Assembly: GCA_963931925.1 (NCBI GenBank)
Contig: OZ007581.1
Location: 16,982,450 to 17,046,449, forward strand
From: Onchidella celtica
Lineage: Eukaryota > Mollusca > Gastropoda > Systellommatophora > Onchidiidae
Length of the DNA stretch: 64,000 bases
Direction: 5' to 3'
Below are positions 1 to 64,000 of this stretch, piece after piece. The position numbers and the translations under genes were made by a program. The notes under the pieces are model-generated. The model saw only the letters and a list, made by a program, of their open reading frames with translations. It ran no database searches and had not been told where the DNA came from. How positions within the stretch are numbered: the stretch's first letter is position 1; the number at the start of each line of letters is the position of its first letter.

Positions 1-3000
1 ACACACAGACAAACTAGTTTTATACATCCATAGCAAGCTATAAAATTCAGTTTTTAAAAAGAAATGTTTTTAACCTGTTTTTAAATATGTTTAGAGAGGC
101 AGAATTTCGAACCTCTTGTGGTAAAGAATTCCACACACAGGGACCAAAACAACTAAAAGCTCTATCTCCATAATTTGATGTTTTGCACCTGGGAACAACC
201 AGTTTGTTTTCTGTAGTAGATCTTAAAATTCTATCAGACTCATGTTTTTTCAAAGGTTCCGAAAGATAGGAGGGAGCTGAACCTTCAAGACATTTGTAAA
301 CCAAAACTGCAGCTTTAAATTTTATTCTGTTTTCAACAGTAAGCCAGTGAAGTTGGTCAATAAGGCTTGAGGCAGATTCTCTTTTTGATTTTCTAAAAAT
401 CAGTCTAGCTGCATTATTCTGAATTATCTGAAAGCGTTTTATTTTGTTGCTCGGAATTCCAAAGAGCAGAGAGTTACAATAATCAAGCTTTGAAAACATA
501 AGTGAAGTGATAAGTATTCGAGTTGCCTCTTGGGATATGAATGGACGAATAGAGCTGATGTTTTTTAATTGAAACATTAATGATCGACATAATGAACTTA
601 TTTGATTTTCCATGCTGAGATCTGATTCTAAAATTGTGCCTAAGTTTTTAACTTTATTCACGTTTGCTACAGTGCTTTCACCAAGATTTAATTTTACATT
701 TTTAATTGCAGTAATTTGTCTTTTCTTTCCAATAATCATAACTTCTGTTTTGTCTTCATTTAGCTTTAGTTTGTTTTGGTTCATCCATTCTTTTGTGTCC
801 ATAATACACTTTTCACTATCTTTTATAACATTGTCAACATGACCTAAAGTCGTACCAGGGTGATATAGTTGGACATCATCAGCATACTGATGGTAATAAA
901 AACCATGATCTTTAAAAATATTAGACAGGGGCCCAATGTACATAATAAAGAGAGTGGGACCTAAAACTGAGCCTTGTGGAACACCATATGGCAGTATGTA
1001 TTCTTTTGATTTTATGTTATCTGTTACAACAATTTGTTTTCGGTCACATAGATAGGACCTGAACCATTTCAGAGCTATACCAGAGATCCCATAGGTTGCT
1101 TCTAATCTGCAAAGAATAATTTCATGATCTATAGTGTCGAAGGCAGCTGATAGATCAAGAATGTTTAAACACGAAAGCAAGCCCTTGTCCAGTAATCCAA
1201 ACAAATCATTAACAATCCTCAATAAAGCAGTTTCAGTGCTACAATTTGCACGATATGCTGACTGGAATGATTCACAGAGAGCGTTATTGTTTAGATGACC
1301 AAGTAGTTGTTTTAAAATTACTTTCTCTAAAATCTTTGATAAAAATTGAAGATTAGATACTGGTCTATAGTTTTTCAAGTTTTCAGAGTCAAGATTAACT
1401 TTCTTAAGCAAAGGTTTAACGAGTGCAACTTTATAGGTCTCTGGCACAGCACCTGTACATAAAGAAGTGTTAATAATTTTTGTGATGGATGGTAAAAGAT
1501 CAGGTAAGCATTTTTTTAACAAGTCTGTGGGCATGGGATCTAGTTCACATTGCTTAGTAGCAGCAGAACAAATTGTGTCATTGATTTCATCACTGGTAAC
1601 TTCACTGAAACAAGAAAGATTATTCCCAACAAATACAGAATTTTCACTAGTTATATCACAACTACTTAAATTGTATCTAATTTTTTCTATTTTGTCCATG
1701 AAGAAGTCCCCAAATGCATTAGGCAGATGTTCCTTTTCTATTGAAGTTGGCAGGTTGATCCTTTTCTGTTTGCCCAATAAATCATTGGACAAATTGAAAA
1801 ATTGTTTTGAATTTTGAATTTCACAAAACCTTGAGTTGTAATAGTCACATTTAGCTTTTCGAATGGTGTCATTCACAAGTTTCTTATGGTGAATGTATAT
1901 TTCTTTGTCAATTTCTAACTTTGTTTTCTTCCATTTCCTTTCTGCTCGTCGCCTGGCCTGTTTTGCTGCTTTTGTTTCCAACGTGAACCATGGTGATGGT
2001 GTCCTGTCGGTCACAGTCCTTGATGTTTCCGGAGCATGACTGTTTAAGACGCTTTGGATTTTTTCTGTCAGAACTTCAGCATTGATGTCTTCTGAGTCAG
2101 CCAACGTTGTTCTCAAATCTAATTTGAAATTTTCTAAGTTAATTTTCTTCACGTCTCTGCATTTTACATTCTTTTTCTTTGGCAAGGGTTTCTTGTAAGG
2201 AATGTCGAAATATAGAAAATGGTGGTCAGATATTAGTTTGTTGGTATTTACCACCGCTGATGCAAAAGTAAATTTGGACGAAGTAACAATCCAATCAAGA
2301 ATATGGCCAAATTTGTGTGTGCTGGATTCAACATGTTGTGTCATTTGATGTTCATGAAATAAACGTTTCATAAAATTTACATCAGCAGATGTTTTGGAGT
2401 CGTAATGCAAGTTAAAATCACCCATGAAGACAAGTTCCTGCTTTTCGATGTTGTTTAAAATCAAAATTTCTTCAAATTGTGTCAAAAAATCTGATGTTTT
2501 GAGATTGTTTTTCTTGTTAGGTGGTGGTCTATATAGCAGGACAAATTTTATTTTCTTGTGAGGTAATGACAAAGTCATAATCGCAGACTCAAATGAAGTA
2601 ACAGTATCAGGATTCTCACCAAAGTTCAAGGCCGAAGAGAGAGTATTTTTGTAGACAATACCAATGCCACCTCCATTTTTGTTCTTTCTAGGAAATGATT
2701 TATAAGAATAACTCGGTGGAGTGAGTTTAGAAATTGCATGCTCATGACCGTGTTCATGGATCCAGGTTTCTGTGATAATCATGATGTCAATGTCATAGTC
2801 ACCAATGATGCCACACAAGTCTGTTGTCTTATTACATGCTGACTGTGCATTAGTATACCCAATACGAATGTTTTTTCCACAGGTCACATCTCTAAATTTG
2901 TTTCTTGTGTCAATTGGAATCAAGTTGTTTTTATTTATTCCACTTTGATGGAAGCCTTTAACTGTATTGTTTATTTTTCTCTCACTCAGTACAGATTTTA

Positions 3001-3382
3001 TTCTTCTTCTGGTCCCACCTCTTGCTCCCCTCTTTCTGTGTTTCTGTTTACAGATGTGTAGATTTTTCAGTAGTTGGAAAACCTGCTTGGGCAGTTTGTT
3101 GATGTTGTTATTTCTACACTGGAGCAATTGTTCTCTTGTGTAAACAAAGCTGGTCATATTTACACTAGTGTGTTCACAATAGTCTGACTCTCTACTGTCA
3201 GTAACTGGGTCACTCATGTTGTTATGCTGAGTGTTGGTGTTAAAATCAGCACAGTGAAGCCTAAAAATGGCCACAAGATAAGATAAAACATAGAATAAAA
3301 TCACTTCATGTTGAAACATCTTGAAATAAATTAGATCCTCAGAATCACTGAAACAAGAGGAACTCTTTGGTGCAAACTTCAA
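1..3382 (-). mobile_element. CR1-like LINE, antisense in POLE intron
   Basis: A non-LTR retrotransposon with its ORF2 intact and antisense to POLE. It runs off the left edge, so its 3' tail is not seen, and no ORF1 is visible between the ORF start (3382) and POLE exon 1 (3636). It is therefore probably a 5'-truncated copy or has a very short 5' region. CR1-type assignment rests on the DLSAAFDTIDH, GVPQGSVLGP and YADDVQLYH wording of the RT. Confidence 0.85.
47..3382 (-). CDS. LINE ORF2: endonuclease-reverse transcriptase, 1,111 aa, intact
   Basis: Apurinic-type endonuclease plus reverse transcriptase of a CR1-like LINE; it nicks target DNA and copies element RNA at the nick. Endonuclease is at about residues 171-395 (TETW at 202-205, GDFN at 321-324, SDHH at 385-388). 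Reverse transcriptase is at about 640-900 (YRPVSNLQFLSKILEK, DLSAAFDTIDH at 743-753, VPQGSVLGP at 801-809, YADD at 833-836). The C-terminus, ending KNRLKTFLF, is typical of CR1-like ORF2. Residues 1-165 are low-complexity and basic, and the true start could be an internal Met. No stop or frameshift, so this is a recent or selected copy. Confidence 0.88.
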   Translation of the reverse strand: MKFAPKSSSCFSDSEDLIYFKMFQHEVILFYVLSYLVAIFRLHCADFNTNTQHNNMSDPVTDSRESDYCEHTSVNMTSFVYTREQLLQCRNNNINKLPKQVFQLLKNLHICKQKHRKRGARGGTRRRIKSVLSERKINNTVKGFHQSGINKNNLIPIDTRNKFRDVTCGKNIRIGYTNAQSACNKTTDLCGIIGDYDIDIMIITETWIHEHGHEHAISKLTPPSYSYKSFPRKNKNGGGIGIVYKNTLSSALNFGENPDTVTSFESAIMTLSLPHKKIKFVLLYRPPPNKKNNLKTSDFLTQFEEILILNNIEKQELVFMGDFNLHYDSKTSADVNFMKRLFHEHQMTQHVESSTHKFGHILDWIVTSSKFTFASAVVNTNKLISDHHFLYFDIPYKKPLPKKKNVKCRDVKKINLENFKLDLRTTLADSEDINAEVLTEKIQSVLNSHAPETSRTVTDRTPSPWFTLETKAAKQARRRAERKWKKTKLEIDKEIYIHHKKLVNDTIRKAKCDYYNSRFCEIQNSKQFFNLSNDLLGKQKRINLPTSIEKEHLPNAFGDFFMDKIEKIRYNLSSCDITSENSVFVGNNLSCFSEVTSDEINDTICSAATKQCELDPMPTDLLKKCLPDLLPSITKIINTSLCTGAVPETYKVALVKPLLKKVNLDSENLKNYRPVSNLQFLSKILEKVILKQLLGHLNNNALCESFQSAYRANCSTETALLRIVNDLFGLLDKGLLSCLNILDLSAAFDTIDHEIILCRLEATYGISGIALKWFRSYLCDRKQIVVTDNIKSKEYILPYGVPQGSVLGPTLFIMYIGPLSNIFKDHGFYYHQYADDVQLYHPGTTLGHVDNVIKDSEKCIMDTKEWMNQNKLKLNEDKTEVMIIGKKRQITAIKNVKLNLGESTVANVNKVKNLGTILESDLSMENQISSLCRSLMFQLKNISSIRPFISQEATRILITSLMFSKLDYCNSLLFGIPSNKIKRFQIIQNNAARLIFRKSKRESASSLIDQLHWLTVENRIKFKAAVLVYKCLEGSAPSYLSEPLKKHESDRILRSTTENKLVVPRCKTSNYGDRAFSCFGPCVWNSLPQEVRNSASLNIFKNRLKTFLFKN

Positions 3383-3635
3383 AGTCTAATAAATATAAAA
3401 TCCTTCTAAAAATTTGAAAAAACAGTGGAGCTGAAATCCTGCTGCCTGTGGCGCTGAACACAACTCACCACGGATCATAATGTCATAAAATCCCTCTCAT
3501 TTCAAAACTTTGCACTTGGACTTGTCCATGTAACTTTTGGCAGAACTGGCTAGGTTTTTTTATTCAAACAGAGCCATTCAGATTTTTGTTTTGCTTATTA
3601 TTGTCAAGACTAATTTCTTGGTGATCTCTGTGCAG

Positions 3636-64000
<60,365 letters not shown>

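Overview
This is animal nuclear DNA carrying a long interior piece of one host gene, the catalytic subunit of DNA polymerase epsilon (POLE), on the + strand. I assembled 33 coding exons between 3636 and the right edge. All have GT-AG borders and compatible phases, and together they make 4,746 nt (1,582 codons) with no frameshift or stop. They correspond roughly to human residues 344 to about 1,910. The first 340 or so residues and the C-terminal zinc fingers lie outside the window. Exons occupy about 7% of the window.

The introns are a dense record of transposable elements. The host is most likely a lophotrochozoan, probably a gastropod mollusc. The reasons are POLE divergence from vertebrates, the set of elements (RTE and CR1-like LINEs, hAT, piggyBac-like, pogo-like and DUF7869-like elements), and a copy of a RAG1-related transposon of the kind described from the sea hare Aplysia as N-RAG-TP. 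The species call is inference.

Layout. 1-3382: antisense CR1-like LINE with an intact 1,111-aa ORF. 3636-5963: POLE exons 1-3, with a triplicated splice acceptor before exon 2. 6062-12752: an RTE-type LINE split by a second RTE-type LINE that carries an intact 1,005-aa ORF. 13716-18641: a DNA transposon with an antisense DUF7869-like gene broken by one stop codon. 18710-26731: exons 5-11 among hAT-like and piggyBac-like elements. 27154-32507: a second, related DUF7869-like transposon with a 26-bp TIR and a 4-bp ACAT target-site duplication; its gene is broken by frameshifts. 34510-36559: an unrecognised TIR element holding eight copies of a 13-bp motif. 37200-38732: a LINE scrap and a pogo-like non-autonomous element. 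40619-43788: two inverted copies of a THAP-containing element flanking exons 15-17. 44058-48133: the RAG1-like transposon, with TIRs and an intact 987-aa ORF. 48276-64000: exons 18-33 with satellites, short elements and LINE scraps.

The strongest lead is the RAG1-like element. One uninterrupted ORF combines a RAG1-N-terminal-type Cys pair module with a DDE core whose Cys-x2-Cys, His-x4-His and catalytic D/E spacing matches RAG1. The DUF7869-like pair is the second lead: two diverged autonomous-size copies with clear ends define a transposon family. No RNA genes, CRISPR arrays or operons were found. Family calls rest on reading motifs by eye, because no database search was possible.
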